The notes under the pieces: generated by a model
Database searches by the model: none
Told to the model about the DNA's origin: nothing
The model's input: only the letters and a program-made list of their open reading frames with translations
Shown: piece by piece, positions 33,819 to 42,720 of the stretch
How positions within the stretch are numbered: position 1 is the stretch's first letter
Layout of the letters: the number at the start of each line of letters is the position of its first letter
Assembly: GCA_026400845.1 (NCBI GenBank)
Contig: JAPLOH010000051.1
Coordinates: 1-42,759, forward strand
Source of the DNA: Alphaproteobacteria bacterium
Lineage (GTDB): Bacteria > Pseudomonadota > Alphaproteobacteria > Acetobacterales > Acetobacteraceae
Direction of reading: 5' to 3'
DNA: 42,759 nucleotides
Translations under genes and position numbers: made by a program

Positions 33819-34991
33819 TCACGCCGCCTTGAACTTCTCGGCGTACTGGTTGCGCAGGTCGGCGAACCACGAGGGCTCGGCCGGGCGCGGCCAGATCTTC
33901 GCCAGCGCGTCGTCCGGATAGGCCTCGGAGAAGATCTTCTTCGCCGCCGGAGAGAGCAGCGCGTCGGCACCCTTGGCGACCGGGTTGTAGCCCGAGCCTT
34001 CGGCAACCAGCGCGGAGCCTTCCGCCGAATGGACGAACTTCAGCCACTCATAGGCCTGCTCGATGTTCTTGGCGGCCTTGGGCATCGACCAGCCGTCGAG
34101 CCAGGTGATGGCACCTTCCTGCGGGGCCATGTAGCTGACCGGCTTGCCGAGCTTCTTGAGCGAAATCGGCGGGCCGTCCCAGGTCTGGCCGATCACCACG
34201 CCGTTGTCGAGCAGACCCGACTTGGTGTTGTCCGCGCTGTCCCAGAACTGCTTGATCCAGGGCTTCTTGGATATCGCGAAGGGCAGGATCTGGTCGTAGA
34301 TCTTCTTGAAGCTGGCCTCGTTCTTGAAGGCATCGAGCATGCGGTTGGTCGGCAGCTTGCCGGTGGCGTCCATCCACAGGCCGATGCCGAGCATCAGCGA
34401 GTGCGGCCGGCCCTGCACCTTGCCGCGGTACTTGTCTTCCCACATCGTGCCGTAGGAGAGGGTCTTGTAGTCGAGCGTGGTGAGGTCGGTGCGCCAGGAG
34501 ATCGCCTCGGAGCCCCAGCAATGCGGCACGTGGTAGAGCTTGCCGTCCCAGGTCCAGAGATCGGCGGAGGTCTTGAGGAAGGCCGGCAGGACGTTGTCGA
34601 GCGCCATCCGCTTCATGTCGAGCGGCTGGAGAACTTCGAGTTCCTTGTAGGGCGGGGCGAGGTTGGCGGTGGGCTGGCACAGGTCGAACCCGCCGCCGCC
34701 GGTGGCCTGGAGCTTGTTGATCTGCTCCTCGTTCTGGCTGAACGGCGTGGTGTTGACCTTGATGCCGGTCTTTCTTTCGAACATCGGGATGACGGGGTTG
34801 GGCAGCTCGTCGTCCCAGTTGAGCACATTGAGGACGCCGGAGGAGGACAGCGCGTCCTTCACCACCCAGGGGCCCATGGCGGCGACGGTACCAATGGCGG
34901 CGCTGCGGCGCAGCAGGATACGGCGCGTGAACCCGCGCGCGGCGCGCATTGTCGCTTCGGCTGAAGTCTTGGGGTCAGTCGGCTTGGTCAT
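33819..34991 (-). CDS. ABC transporter substrate-binding protein (PotD-like), Tat-type signal
   Basis: A 390-aa periplasmic binding protein of the spermidine/putrescine class (N-lobe VLNVLNWDDELPNPVIPMFE, then KTGIKVNTTPFSQNEEQINK). The N-terminus has tandem arginines before a hydrophobic stretch (TRRILLRRSAAIGTVAAMG), suggesting Tat export of the folded protein. The conserved acidic/aromatic polyamine-contact residues cannot be assigned without alignment, so the ligand is open. AGGAG lies 9 nt before the ATG. First gene of the importer operon, with a palindrome about 70 nt upstream. Confidence 0.92.
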   Translation of the reverse strand: MTKPTDPKTSAEATMRAARGFTRRILLRRSAAIGTVAAMGPWVVKDALSSSGVLNVLNWDDELPNPVIPMFERKTGIKVNTTPFSQNEEQINKLQATGGGGFDLCQPTANLAPPYKELEVLQPLDMKRMALDNVLPAFLKTSADLWTWDGKLYHVPHCWGSEAISWRTDLTTLDYKTLSYGTMWEDKYRGKVQGRPHSLMLGIGLWMDATGKLPTNRMLDAFKNEASFKKIYDQILPFAISKKPWIKQFWDSADNTKSGLLDNGVVIGQTWDGPPISLKKLGKPVSYMAPQEGAITWLDGWSMPKAAKNIEQAYEWLKFVHSAEGSALVAEGSGYNPVAKGADALLSPAAKKIFSEAYPDDALAKIWPRPAEPSWFADLRNQYAEKFKAA

Positions 34992-35060
34992 CGGCCAGGT
35001 CTCCTGTTGTTGTTGGCGGCCATCTCCTAGCAGGATTCGGGCCGCGGTTGCACCATGAAG

Positions 35061-35077
35061 AAACAGTGACACTGTTT
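35061..35077. promoter_or_regulatory. 17-bp perfect palindrome, candidate operator of the ABC importer operon
   Basis: AAACAGTG-A-CACTGTTT is a perfect 8-bp inverted repeat about a single base, 70 nt upstream of the binding-protein start in a 142-nt intergenic region. The size and symmetry fit a dimeric helix-turn-helix regulator. No regulator gene is adjacent. Confidence 0.6.
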
Positions 35078-35133
35078 TGGAAAGCGACGTACATAAGCCT
35101 GAAATTTGGGCAGCTTACCCCTGATTCGCCCGA

Positions 35134-35883
35134 TTATTTGGCGCTGCGCGGCACGCCGTTGAGCACCGCATCGAACCGCGCGCCGATGTCGGCCTCGTAG
35201 ACCTGGTAGCGCGGGATGGCGAAGCGGGGAGCGCCAGCGGGTGCTGCTCGCCCGCCGAGCGCGAAGGCCGCAAGGTAGCCGGCAGCCTCGGCGGCTTCCT
35301 CCAGCTCGGCGTCGTGAATGCCGTAGGGCCAGGCCAGTAGATCCGCCGCCACGCCGAGTCGTGCCGCCAGCACCTCGCGGGGGTCGCGCAACTCGCGCGC
35401 GAGGAACCGGGCGAAGTCCGGTGGTGTCCGGCGCGCCCGCTCGCCGGGGAAGTTCGGGTGGCTGATGGTGTGCGGCGCGCAGTCGATCAGCCCGGAGGCG
35501 AGCATTTCGGCGATCTCCTCCCAGCGCAGGTAGCTGCCTTGGCCGAGCCCGGGCGGGTTGAGGAACAGCGTCGCGTGGAAGCCGTGGCGCTTCAGGATGG
35601 GGAACATCTCGGTGTAAACCGAGCGGTGCCCGTCGTCGGCGGTGATCGCCACCGCGCGCGCCGGCAGCCCCTCGCCCAGCACAACCGCGCGCAGTACCAC
35701 CACCGGGATGGCTCGCTCGGCGATGCGTGCCATCTGGGCGGCGAAAACCTTGGTGCTCACCGTTGTCGCGCCAGTCGAACCTTGCGGGTTGAAGCGGTGG
35801 TAGGTCAGGATCGAGACGAACGTGGTTTCGGCCCGGGCAGGCAGGGCAAGCAGGAGTGCCAGCACGAAAATGACGAGGCGCAT
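35134..35883 (-). CDS. Exported polysaccharide deacetylase family protein
   Basis: 249 aa with a signal peptide (MRLVIFVLALLLALPARAET). The NodB-homology domain has motif 1 TADDGHRS (metal-binding and catalytic-base aspartates) and motif 2 HTISHPNF (two histidines). Motif 1 reads TADDG rather than TFDDG. It should remove N-acetyl groups from a cell-wall or exopolysaccharide substrate in the periplasm. It lies divergently from the cystathionine lyase gene with only 49 nt between. Confidence 0.9.
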   Translation of the reverse strand: MRLVIFVLALLLALPARAETTFVSILTYHRFNPQGSTGATTVSTKVFAAQMARIAERAIPVVVLRAVVLGEGLPARAVAITADDGHRSVYTEMFPILKRHGFHATLFLNPPGLGQGSYLRWEEIAEMLASGLIDCAPHTISHPNFPGERARRTPPDFARFLARELRDPREVLAARLGVAADLLAWPYGIHDAELEEAAEAAGYLAAFALGGRAAPAGAPRFAIPRYQVYEADIGARFDAVLNGVPRSAK

Positions 35884-35932
35884 TGCAGCTCCCTTGCTGG
35901 TCGCGACGAGGTGGCGCGGCTACACCTAGCGC

Positions 35933-37084
35933 ATGACATCCCATCCCGACACCTCCACCTGGTCCCCCCGCACCATCGCCGCCCAGGCGCTCGGCGCCAT
36001 TGACGAGCCGAGCCGCGCGCTCGTGCCGCCCATCCATGTCGCGACCACCTTCATCCGCGATCGCGACAACGCCTACAGCTCCGGCAACATCTACGGCCGG
36101 CCCGACAACCTCACCGTGCGCGAGGCCGAAGCCATCATCGCCACCCTCGAGGGTGCCGCCGCCGCGATGGTGCTGGGCTCCGGCATGTCAGCCGCCACCG
36201 CCGTATTCCTCTCCCTGAAGCCGGGCGACCATGTGATCGCGCCCCAGGTGATGTACTGGGGCCTGCGCCACTGGCTGCTGCACGAGGCGACCGACTGGGG
36301 GCTCAGGATCGACCTCGTCGATACCACCGACCTCGTGGCGCTGAAGGCCGCCGTGCGGCCGGGCGAGACCAGGTTGATCTGGCTCGAAACCCCCTCCAAC
36401 CCGATGTGGACCATCACCGACATCGCCGCCGTCGCCGCCATCGCGCACGCAGCCGGCGCCCGCGTCGCGGTCGATTCCACCTGCGCCACCCCGCTGCTCA
36501 CCCGGCCGCTCGAACTCGGCGCCGATATCGTGATGCATTCGGCCACCAAGTACCTCAACGGCCATTCCGACGTCATCGCCGGCGCGCTCGCGACCCGCGT
36601 GCAGGATGATTTCTGGGCCCGCATCCGCCGCACCCGCAGCATCCTCGGCCAGATCCTCGGCCCGTTCGAGGCCTATATGCTGATCCGCGGCATGCGCACT
36701 TTGCCGCTGCGGGTGAAGGCGTCCTGCGACAACGCGATGGAGCTGGCGCTGCGTCTGTCCAACCACGCCGGGGTTGCCGAAGTGCTCTACCCCGGCTTGC
36801 CAAGCCATCCCGGCCATGATGTCGCGCGGCGGCAGATGCAGGGTGGGTTCGGCGGCATGCTGTCGATCCGCGTGCGTGGCGGTGAGGCAGCTGCGATCGC
36901 CACCGCCGCGCGGGTCACGTTGTGGAAGCGGGCGACCTCGCTCGGCGGCGTCGAGAGCCTGATCGAGCATCGCGCCTCCATCGAGGGCGCCGGCTCGCCC
37001 TGCCCGCCCGACCTGCTGCGCCTGTCCGCCGGCGTCGAGGACCCGGAGGACCTTTATCGCGACATCGCCCAGGCGCTGGCGTGA
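35933..37084 (+). CDS. metC: Cystathionine beta-lyase (Cys/Met-metabolism PLP enzyme)
   Basis: A 383-aa trans-sulfuration PLP enzyme. The Schiff-base lysine is K206 in MHSATKYLNGHSDV, the early loop NIYGRPDNLTV and the central segment AVDSTCATPLLTRPLELGAD are intact, and the C-terminal SLGGVESLIEHR is diagnostic. It converts cystathionine to homocysteine, though some members act as gamma-lyases. GAGG lies about 20 nt upstream of the chosen ATG, so initiation may be leaderless-like. A full palindromic element follows the stop. Confidence 0.93.
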   Translation: MTSHPDTSTWSPRTIAAQALGAIDEPSRALVPPIHVATTFIRDRDNAYSSGNIYGRPDNLTVREAEAIIATLEGAAAAMVLGSGMSAATAVFLSLKPGDHVIAPQVMYWGLRHWLLHEATDWGLRIDLVDTTDLVALKAAVRPGETRLIWLETPSNPMWTITDIAAVAAIAHAAGARVAVDSTCATPLLTRPLELGADIVMHSATKYLNGHSDVIAGALATRVQDDFWARIRRTRSILGQILGPFEAYMLIRGMRTLPLRVKASCDNAMELALRLSNHAGVAEVLYPGLPSHPGHDVARRQMQGGFGGMLSIRVRGGEAAAIATAARVTLWKRATSLGGVESLIEHRASIEGAGSPCPPDLLRLSAGVEDPEDLYRDIAQALA

Positions 37085-37093
37085 TGTGAAAGC

Positions 37094-37221
37094 AGGAAGC
37101 GCTTCTTTTTGAAAAAAGAAGCAAAAACTTTTCATCCGTCTGCTCCGCTCTCTCCGCGGAGAGAGCGGAGCAGACGGATACAAGTTTTTTGGTTCTTTTT
37201 TTCAAAAAAGAACCGCTTCCT
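37094..37221. repeat. Dispersed palindromic element, most intact copy
   Basis: About 128 bp. Outer hairpins at 37101-37122 (GCTTCTTTTT/AAAAAGAAGC) and 37191-37214 (GGTTCTTTTTT/AAAAAAGAACC) flank a perfect, loopless 46-bp palindrome at 37134-37179 centred on CCGCGG. The two halves of the whole element are near reverse complements of each other. It lies between convergent genes, 9 nt after one stop and 16 nt before the other. It probably ends transcription from both sides; a cruciform is also possible. Confidence 0.92.
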
Positions 37222-37237
37222 TTCTCTCTCGCTAGCC

Positions 37238-38287
37238 TCAGCGCTTCGCGCTGCCCGGGGCGGTGGAGAAGTGCCGCTCCAGCACCGATCCGCCGGGGGA
37301 AACCACCAGGCAGCACAGGAAGAACACGACCGCAGCGAAGACGTAACCCTCGGCGGCCAGCCCGGTCCAGGCGGTGTCCTTGAGCGATTGGCTGACCACG
37401 CCCATCAGGTCGAACAGCCCGACGATGGAGACCAGCGTGGTGTCCTTGAACAGGTCGACCGCGATGTTGATGATCCCGGGGATCGACAGCCGCAACGCCT
37501 GGGGCAGCACGATCAGCAGGTTCACCTGCCCCTCGTGCATGCCCAACGCCCGCGCCGCCTCGGACTGCCCGGAGTCCACACCCTGCAACCCGCCGCGGAT
37601 GGTCTCGGCCATGTAGGCGCCGGTGAAGATCGTCATCACGATCAGCGCGCGGACGAGGTTGTCGACGTTCACCCCGTTGGGGAGGAACAGCGGCAGCAGC
37701 ACGAGCCCCATGAACAGCACGGCGAGCAGCGGCACGCCGCGCCAGAATTCGATCAGCACGGTGGAGAGATAGCGGATCACCGGAAACTTCGAGCGTCGCC
37801 CGAAGGCCAGTGCGATACCGATCGGGATGGAGCCGCCGAGGGCGACGAAGGAGATCACCACGTTCAGCATCAGCCCGCCCCAGTCGTTGGTCGGCACTGG
37901 GCGAAGTCCGAAAATGCCGCCGACCAGGAGTATGGCGTCCGCGATCGGCACCAGCACCATCAGCCCGAGCAACCACCAGCCGCGGCGGCGCTGTGAGAAC
38001 AGCGCGCCGACGCCGAAGACGACGAGCAGGGCAAGGCCGAGATGCACCCGCCAGCGCTCGCCTTCCGGGTAGACGCCATAGAAGAACAAGGCGAAACGCG
38101 CCTTGATGAACGCCCAGCAGGCACCGGTATCGGCCGCGCTGCACGCGGCGCGGTTCACTGCGTCCCACACCGCATGGCCGAAGGCCCAGGAGATGAAGGG
38201 CGGCACCACCCAGGCGAACAGCGCGATCATCAGCAGCGAGATGATCGCGTTGCCGCGGGAGCCGAACAGGGCGCGCAGGATTTTCAT
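37238..38287 (-). CDS. aapM: Amino-acid ABC transporter permease (AapM-like)
   Basis: A 349-aa inner-membrane permease of the general L-amino-acid importer. N-terminal helices precede a long periplasmic loop (AACSAADTGACWAFIKARFA), typical of AapM. The polar amino-acid permease core has IEFWRGVPLLAVLFM and the ATPase-contact loop EAARALGMHEGQVNLLIVLPQALRL. The ATG overlaps the aapQ stop (ATGA); ten codons upstream were rejected because they lie inside aapQ. Normally an ATPase gene (aapP) follows; here the operon ends at a palindromic element. Confidence 0.92.
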   Translation of the reverse strand: MKILRALFGSRGNAIISLLMIALFAWVVPPFISWAFGHAVWDAVNRAACSAADTGACWAFIKARFALFFYGVYPEGERWRVHLGLALLVVFGVGALFSQRRRGWWLLGLMVLVPIADAILLVGGIFGLRPVPTNDWGGLMLNVVISFVALGGSIPIGIALAFGRRSKFPVIRYLSTVLIEFWRGVPLLAVLFMGLVLLPLFLPNGVNVDNLVRALIVMTIFTGAYMAETIRGGLQGVDSGQSEAARALGMHEGQVNLLIVLPQALRLSIPGIINIAVDLFKDTTLVSIVGLFDLMGVVSQSLKDTAWTGLAAEGYVFAAVVFFLCCLVVSPGGSVLERHFSTAPGSAKR

Positions 38288-39387
38288 CGGCCTTGCAGCG
38301 CCATTTTGTGGTTCCAATGGTTCATCGCTAGCGAGGTGATGAGGTTCACCGCGAGGAACACGCCGAGCACGACGGTCATCACCTCGATGGCACGGCCGGA
38401 TTGGTTGAGCACGGTGCGCGCCATGATTTGCAGGATCTCGGGGTAGGCGATCGCCGCACCCAGCGTGGTGGATTTGATGATGTTGAGATACTGGCTGGTC
38501 AGCGGCGGGATCAGGATGCGCAACGCCTGCGGCAGGATCACCAGCGCCATCGTCCGCCCCGCGGAGAGCCCAAGCGAGCGCGCCGCCTCGGTCTGGCCCT
38601 TATGGATGCCGAGAATGGCGGCCCGCACGTTCTCGGCGATGAAGGCGCTGGTGTAGATCGACACCCCCAGCACAATCGCCAGCACCTCGGGCGGGATGCG
38701 CACGCCGCCGGCGAAATTGAACCCTTTCAGCGCCGGCGGGTCCCAGGTCGCGGTGAAGCCGGCGATGACCAGGCCGGTGATCAGGATCGGCGGCAGCACC
38801 AGCAGCCGCGGCAACTGCATGCCGATCCGTCGCCACAGCACGGCGGCGAGCGCGACGGCGATCAGCGTGAGCCCGGTGATCCAGTCCCAAGCCGTGCCAG
38901 AGGCGGCGGGGACGTAGAGGCCGCGAACGTTGAGGAAAAGCCCGGCGCCGAGATTATAGCTCTGGCGCAGCTGCGGCAGGGCCTGCAGCACGGCGAAATA
39001 GATGAACACGATTTGCAGCAGCTGCGGCGTGTTACGGATGATCTCGATCAGCGTGCGCGCCGTCCCGGCGGCCAGGAGATTGCCCGACAGCCGCATCAGC
39101 GCCAGAGTCAATCCGAGTGCCGAGGACACCACGATGGAAATCGCCGCCGCGAACAGTGTGTTGACGCCGGAGACCCACAACGCGCGGCCATAGGAGAAGT
39201 TCACGTCCCATTCGACGAGATGGAACGGGATATCGAATCCGGCCTTGCTCCAGAGAAAGGCGAAGCCGAAGGACAGCCCGCGGATCGCCAGGTTGTCCGA
39301 CACATTGCGGGCGAAAAACAGCAGGATGGCGGCGGTGACCACCGCCACCACCGCCTGCCAGGTCAGCGCCTTCTGTCGTGTCGTCAA
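38284..39387 (-). CDS. aapQ: Amino-acid ABC transporter permease (AapQ-like)
   Basis: 367 aa. Characteristic parts are the periplasmic loop SYNLGAGLFLNVRGLYVPAA, the segment IEIIRNTPQLLQIVFIYFAV and the EAA loop TEAARSLGLSAGRTMALVILPQAL. The start codon is TTG, since no other start lies between the aapJ stop (in the same frame, 30 nt upstream) and conserved sequence; AGGGG about 10 nt upstream fits. It pairs with AapM. Confidence 0.93.
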   Translation of the reverse strand: MTTRQKALTWQAVVAVVTAAILLFFARNVSDNLAIRGLSFGFAFLWSKAGFDIPFHLVEWDVNFSYGRALWVSGVNTLFAAAISIVVSSALGLTLALMRLSGNLLAAGTARTLIEIIRNTPQLLQIVFIYFAVLQALPQLRQSYNLGAGLFLNVRGLYVPAASGTAWDWITGLTLIAVALAAVLWRRIGMQLPRLLVLPPILITGLVIAGFTATWDPPALKGFNFAGGVRIPPEVLAIVLGVSIYTSAFIAENVRAAILGIHKGQTEAARSLGLSAGRTMALVILPQALRILIPPLTSQYLNIIKSTTLGAAIAYPEILQIMARTVLNQSGRAIEVMTVVLGVFLAVNLITSLAMNHWNHKMALQGR

Positions 39388-39417
39388 GGCGCTGACCCCT
39401 GTGTCATCAGCAGCCGA

Positions 39418-40476
39418 TCAGCGGATCGGCAACGGGTAATGCAGGCCACCCTTGGTGTAGAGGTTGTTCTGGCCACGCGGCAGGTTGAGTGCCTTGGGGC
39501 CGAAGTGACGCTCGTACATCTCGCCGTAGTTGCCCGTGGTCTTGATGGCGCGGAACGCCCAGGCTTCCTCGAGGCCGAGTGCCTTGCCGGTCTCACCCTC
39601 GACGCCGAGCAGGCGCAGGATGAACGGGTCCTTGGAGGCCTTCATCTGGTCGGCATTGGCCTGCGTCACGCCGAATTCCTCGGCGGACTTGAGCGCGTTG
39701 TCGAGCCAGAACAGGATCTTCTGCCAGCGCGGATCGCCGGAGCGGGCATGAATGCCAAGCGGCTCCTTGGAGATCAGCTCGGGCATGACGAACCATTCGT
39801 CGGGCTTCTTCAGGGTCGAACGCATGCCCGCCAGCGAGCCGGTATCGTCGGTGTAGCCGTCGCAACGGCCGGCTTCCATGGCGGCGATCGCCTCTTCCGG
39901 CTTCTCGAACAGCAGCGTGCCGATCTTGGCGCCGGTGGAGCGGGCGAAGTCGGCGATGTTGAGCTCGAGCGTCGCGCCGGTGACGGTGCAGATGGTGGCG
40001 CCCTGAAGCTCGGCCGCCTTGGTCACGCCGATCGACTTGCGGACCAGGAAGCCCTGGCCGGCATAGAAGTTGATCGCGACCTCATCGAGGCCGAGCACGG
40101 TGGAGCGCGTGAAGGTCAGCGTCGAATCGCGGACCAGCATGTCGATCTCGCCGGACTGCAGCACGGTGAAGCGCGCGGCGGCAGTGGTGCCGGTGTACTT
40201 TACCTTGTTGGGGTCACCGAGCACGGCGGCGGCCACGGCGCGGCAATAGTCGATGTCGATGCCGTGCCAGACGCCCTTGTTGTCCTGGAAGGCGAAGCCG
40301 GGAACCCCGGTGTCGATGCCGCAGTTGAGCACCCCGCGCTTCTTGATGGCGTCAACGGTCGGCCCCGGGGGCGGGGCCACCTGCGCCTGCGCGACAACGC
40401 TCGTGAAGAGCATCGCGGCGCCCGCGGCCAATGCGTAACGGCCGGCACGCATGATGCGCGCTGGAAGTGAGGTCAT
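39418..40476 (-). CDS. aapJ: Amino-acid ABC transporter substrate-binding protein (AapJ-like)
   Basis: 352 aa, periplasmic. The signal peptide is MTSLPARIMRAGRYALAAGA and following residues, cleaved near AQA. The mature protein has LNCGIDTGVPGFAFQDNKG, WHGIDIDYCRAVAAAVLGD and CDGYTDDTGSLAGMRS, matching AapJ-type general L-amino-acid binders. AGGGAG precedes the ATG at 7 nt. First gene of the importer operon. Confidence 0.94.
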   Translation of the reverse strand: MTSLPARIMRAGRYALAAGAAMLFTSVVAQAQVAPPPGPTVDAIKKRGVLNCGIDTGVPGFAFQDNKGVWHGIDIDYCRAVAAAVLGDPNKVKYTGTTAAARFTVLQSGEIDMLVRDSTLTFTRSTVLGLDEVAINFYAGQGFLVRKSIGVTKAAELQGATICTVTGATLELNIADFARSTGAKIGTLLFEKPEEAIAAMEAGRCDGYTDDTGSLAGMRSTLKKPDEWFVMPELISKEPLGIHARSGDPRWQKILFWLDNALKSAEEFGVTQANADQMKASKDPFILRLLGVEGETGKALGLEEAWAFRAIKTTGNYGEMYERHFGPKALNLPRGQNNLYTKGGLHYPLPIR

Positions 40477-40584
40477 GCCAGTCTCCCTGTTCTTTTGGTT
40501 TGAACCACTGGCACGCTGACTCAATATCCGCCTCGATGCAACCATGGGTAACGGGGCAACGCCGTCATCGCATCGGCGTACCGC

Positions 40585-41709
40585 TCAGCGGAGGCGCTGG
40601 CCGGCCTGCCACACGCCGATCACCCGCAATTCGCGGTCAAGGGCCACGAGATCGGCCGCCGCCCCGCGGCCGATGCGGCCGAGATCCGCGCGGCCGAGTA
40701 CTTCGGCTGGCGTACGCGTTGCCATCATCAGCGCATCGGCGAGCGGAATGCCGATGTCCTGCACCGCGATCTGCACCGCCTCTGCCATCGTGAGGTGCGC
40801 GCCGGCCAGTGTGCCGCCCTGGTTGGTCAGCCGTCCGTCGGTGAGGGTGATTTTCTGGCCGTAGAGCTCGAAGGACGTCACGTCCGAGGCCGCGGTGGCC
40901 ATGGCGTCGGAGACCAGGAACAGCCGCTCCGGCCCCATGCAGCGCAGCGCCACGCGGATTGCGGCGGGATGCACATGCAGCCGGTCGGCAATGATGCCGG
41001 CCCGCGCGGTTGGGTGGTCGAGTGCCGCACCCACCGCGCCCGGCTCGCGCACGGTGAGCGGCGACATGGCGTTGTACAGGTGTGTGAAGCCGCTGATCCC
41101 CGCGGCGAGCCCGGCCTGCATCTGCGCGAAGGTGCCGTCGGTGTGCCCGGCGAAAACGATCACCCCGGCGGCCACCAGCCGCGCCACCATTTCGGGCGCC
41201 ACCATGTCGGGTGCCAGCGTCACCAGCAGGCGGCCGGGGAAGGGGGCGCAGAGGGCGGCGATGTCATCCTCGGTGGGCAGGGTCATCGCCTCGGCCGGAT
41301 GCACCCCGCGGCGGGCGGGTGCGAGGAACGGCCCCTCCAGATGGAGCCCCGCGACTCCCGCCGCCCCTTCGCCGATCGCCGCCCGCCCCGCCGCCAGCGT
41401 GGCCGCCAACAAGGGCCGTGTGCCGCTGATCAGCGTCGGCAGGATGGTGGTGCTGCCGGACTTGGCGTGGGCACGGGCAATCCGCCGGAGACGGCCGGGC
41501 GCGGGGTCGTCGTTCAGCATCACTCCGTCGCCGCCGTTCACTTGCAGGTCGATGAAACCGGGCACCAGGATCGCGCCTTCCGGGAGTTCCGCTGCCGCGC
41601 CGTTGCCGGCAGGACGCAGGGCGGTGACGCGGCCGGCTTCCATCACCACATCGCGGGCCTCATCGAAACGCGTCCCATCGAACAGGCGCGCGGCGCGGAT
41701 AACGCTCAT
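40585..41709 (-). CDS. nagA: N-acetylglucosamine-6-phosphate deacetylase
   Basis: 374 aa, amidohydrolase superfamily. VPGFIDLQVNGGDGV, the HLEGPFLAPARRGVHP stretch (metal-binding E), GHTDGTFAQMQ, GFTHLYNAMSPL and the catalytic D in LVSDAMA are all present. It produces glucosamine-6-phosphate from GlcNAc-6-P. The ATG overlaps the murQ TGA by 4 nt. A much longer frame on this strand runs back through murQ and was rejected. Confidence 0.95.
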   Translation of the reverse strand: MSVIRAARLFDGTRFDEARDVVMEAGRVTALRPAGNGAAAELPEGAILVPGFIDLQVNGGDGVMLNDDPAPGRLRRIARAHAKSGSTTILPTLISGTRPLLAATLAAGRAAIGEGAAGVAGLHLEGPFLAPARRGVHPAEAMTLPTEDDIAALCAPFPGRLLVTLAPDMVAPEMVARLVAAGVIVFAGHTDGTFAQMQAGLAAGISGFTHLYNAMSPLTVREPGAVGAALDHPTARAGIIADRLHVHPAAIRVALRCMGPERLFLVSDAMATAASDVTSFELYGQKITLTDGRLTNQGGTLAGAHLTMAEAVQIAVQDIGIPLADALMMATRTPAEVLGRADLGRIGRGAAADLVALDRELRVIGVWQAGQRLR

Positions 41710-42608
41710 TGGCCACGCCCGGCGAGTGCCGCACGCAAATGCCCGCCATGGACGGTCAGAAGCGCCTCGGCGGCGGTGCGATCGAGGCCCTGGAGCACGA
41801 GTACGGCGATCTTGACGTTGCCGTCGGCGGTGGCCAGAGCCGCTTCGAGGGCGGCGTCGGGCGCGCCGGTGAGGGTCCGCAGCATGCGGATGGCGCGCTG
41901 CCGGAGCTTGGCGTTCTTGGCCAGCATGTCGACCATGAGGCCCTGGTGAACCCGGCCGAGGGCGATCATCACCTCGGTGGAGAACAGGTTCAGCACCACT
42001 TTCTGCGCCGTCCCCGCCTTCATCCTGGTGGAGCCCGCGACCACCTCGGCCCCGGTTTCCGCGAGAATGGCATGCTCCGCCGCGGCGAGCAGCGTGCCGC
42101 CGGCGCTGTTGCTGATACCGATGGTGAGCGCCCCCCGCGCGCGCGCCGCGCGGATCGCGGCAGTGGTGAAGGGCGTGCTGCCGCTGGCGGCGACGCCGAG
42201 CACCACGTCGTTCGCGCCGATGCCGTGCTCGGCCACCGCGGCTTCGGCGGCAGCGCCGTCGTCCTCGGCGTTTTCGATCGAACGGGTGAAGGCCGCCGCG
42301 CCGCCGGCCATCAGCATGACGATGCGCTCCACCGGCCAGTCGAAGGTTGGCGGCAGTTCGGCGCCGTCCTGCACGCCGATGCGCCCGGAGGTGCCGGCCC
42401 CGGCATAGACCAGCCGCCCACCGGCGGCGAGGCGTGTTGCCGCCGCCGCGCTGGCCGCGGCAATCGCCGGCAGCGCCGGGCGGACCGCCGCGACCGCGGC
42501 CATCTGGCCCTCCCACATCGCCTCGATCCTGGCTGATGGCGGCCAGGTGTCGAGGTGCGTATAGCGCGGGTCCAGTGTTTCGGTGCCGGGCAGGGGGGGC
42601 TGGGTCAT
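41706..42608 (-). CDS. murQ: N-acetylmuramic acid 6-phosphate etherase
   Basis: 300 aa, SIS-domain lyase that splits MurNAc-6-P into GlcNAc-6-P and D-lactate. LVYAGAGTSGRIGVQDGAEL, the VAASGSTPFTTAAIRA segment and GSTRMKAGTAQKVVLNLFST are diagnostic. The start MTQPPLPGTETLDPRY is standard; 13 codons upstream were excluded. Its product is the NagA substrate, so the overlapping pair recycles peptidoglycan amino sugars. No anmK is seen here. Confidence 0.95.
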   Translation of the reverse strand: MTQPPLPGTETLDPRYTHLDTWPPSARIEAMWEGQMAAVAAVRPALPAIAAASAAAATRLAAGGRLVYAGAGTSGRIGVQDGAELPPTFDWPVERIVMLMAGGAAAFTRSIENAEDDGAAAEAAVAEHGIGANDVVLGVAASGSTPFTTAAIRAARARGALTIGISNSAGGTLLAAAEHAILAETGAEVVAGSTRMKAGTAQKVVLNLFSTEVMIALGRVHQGLMVDMLAKNAKLRQRAIRMLRTLTGAPDAALEAALATADGNVKIAVLVLQGLDRTAAEALLTVHGGHLRAALAGRGQ

Positions 42609-42720
42609 GTCCCTATCTCGCACGATGCTGCCAGATCGCCAAAGCACGGCCCCACGGCTCGCGGTCGGCCAAAGCCCTAGCGCTGATGCAGATTCCTTTT
42701 GCGTCCTCTGAAACGCGTTG

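Noticed and set aside
37122-37190. Mobile element (MITE) interpretation of the palindromic repeat
   Set aside because: No target-site duplication could be seen, and every copy is tied to stop codons, which favours a terminator role.
38401-40470. 689-codon open frame on the plus strand opposite aapQ and aapJ
   Set aside because: Arg/His/Gly-rich shadow of two well-identified transporter genes.
41710-42516. Long N-terminal extension of NagA through murQ
   Set aside because: Out-of-frame reading of murQ; NagA of normal length begins at the ATGA overlap.
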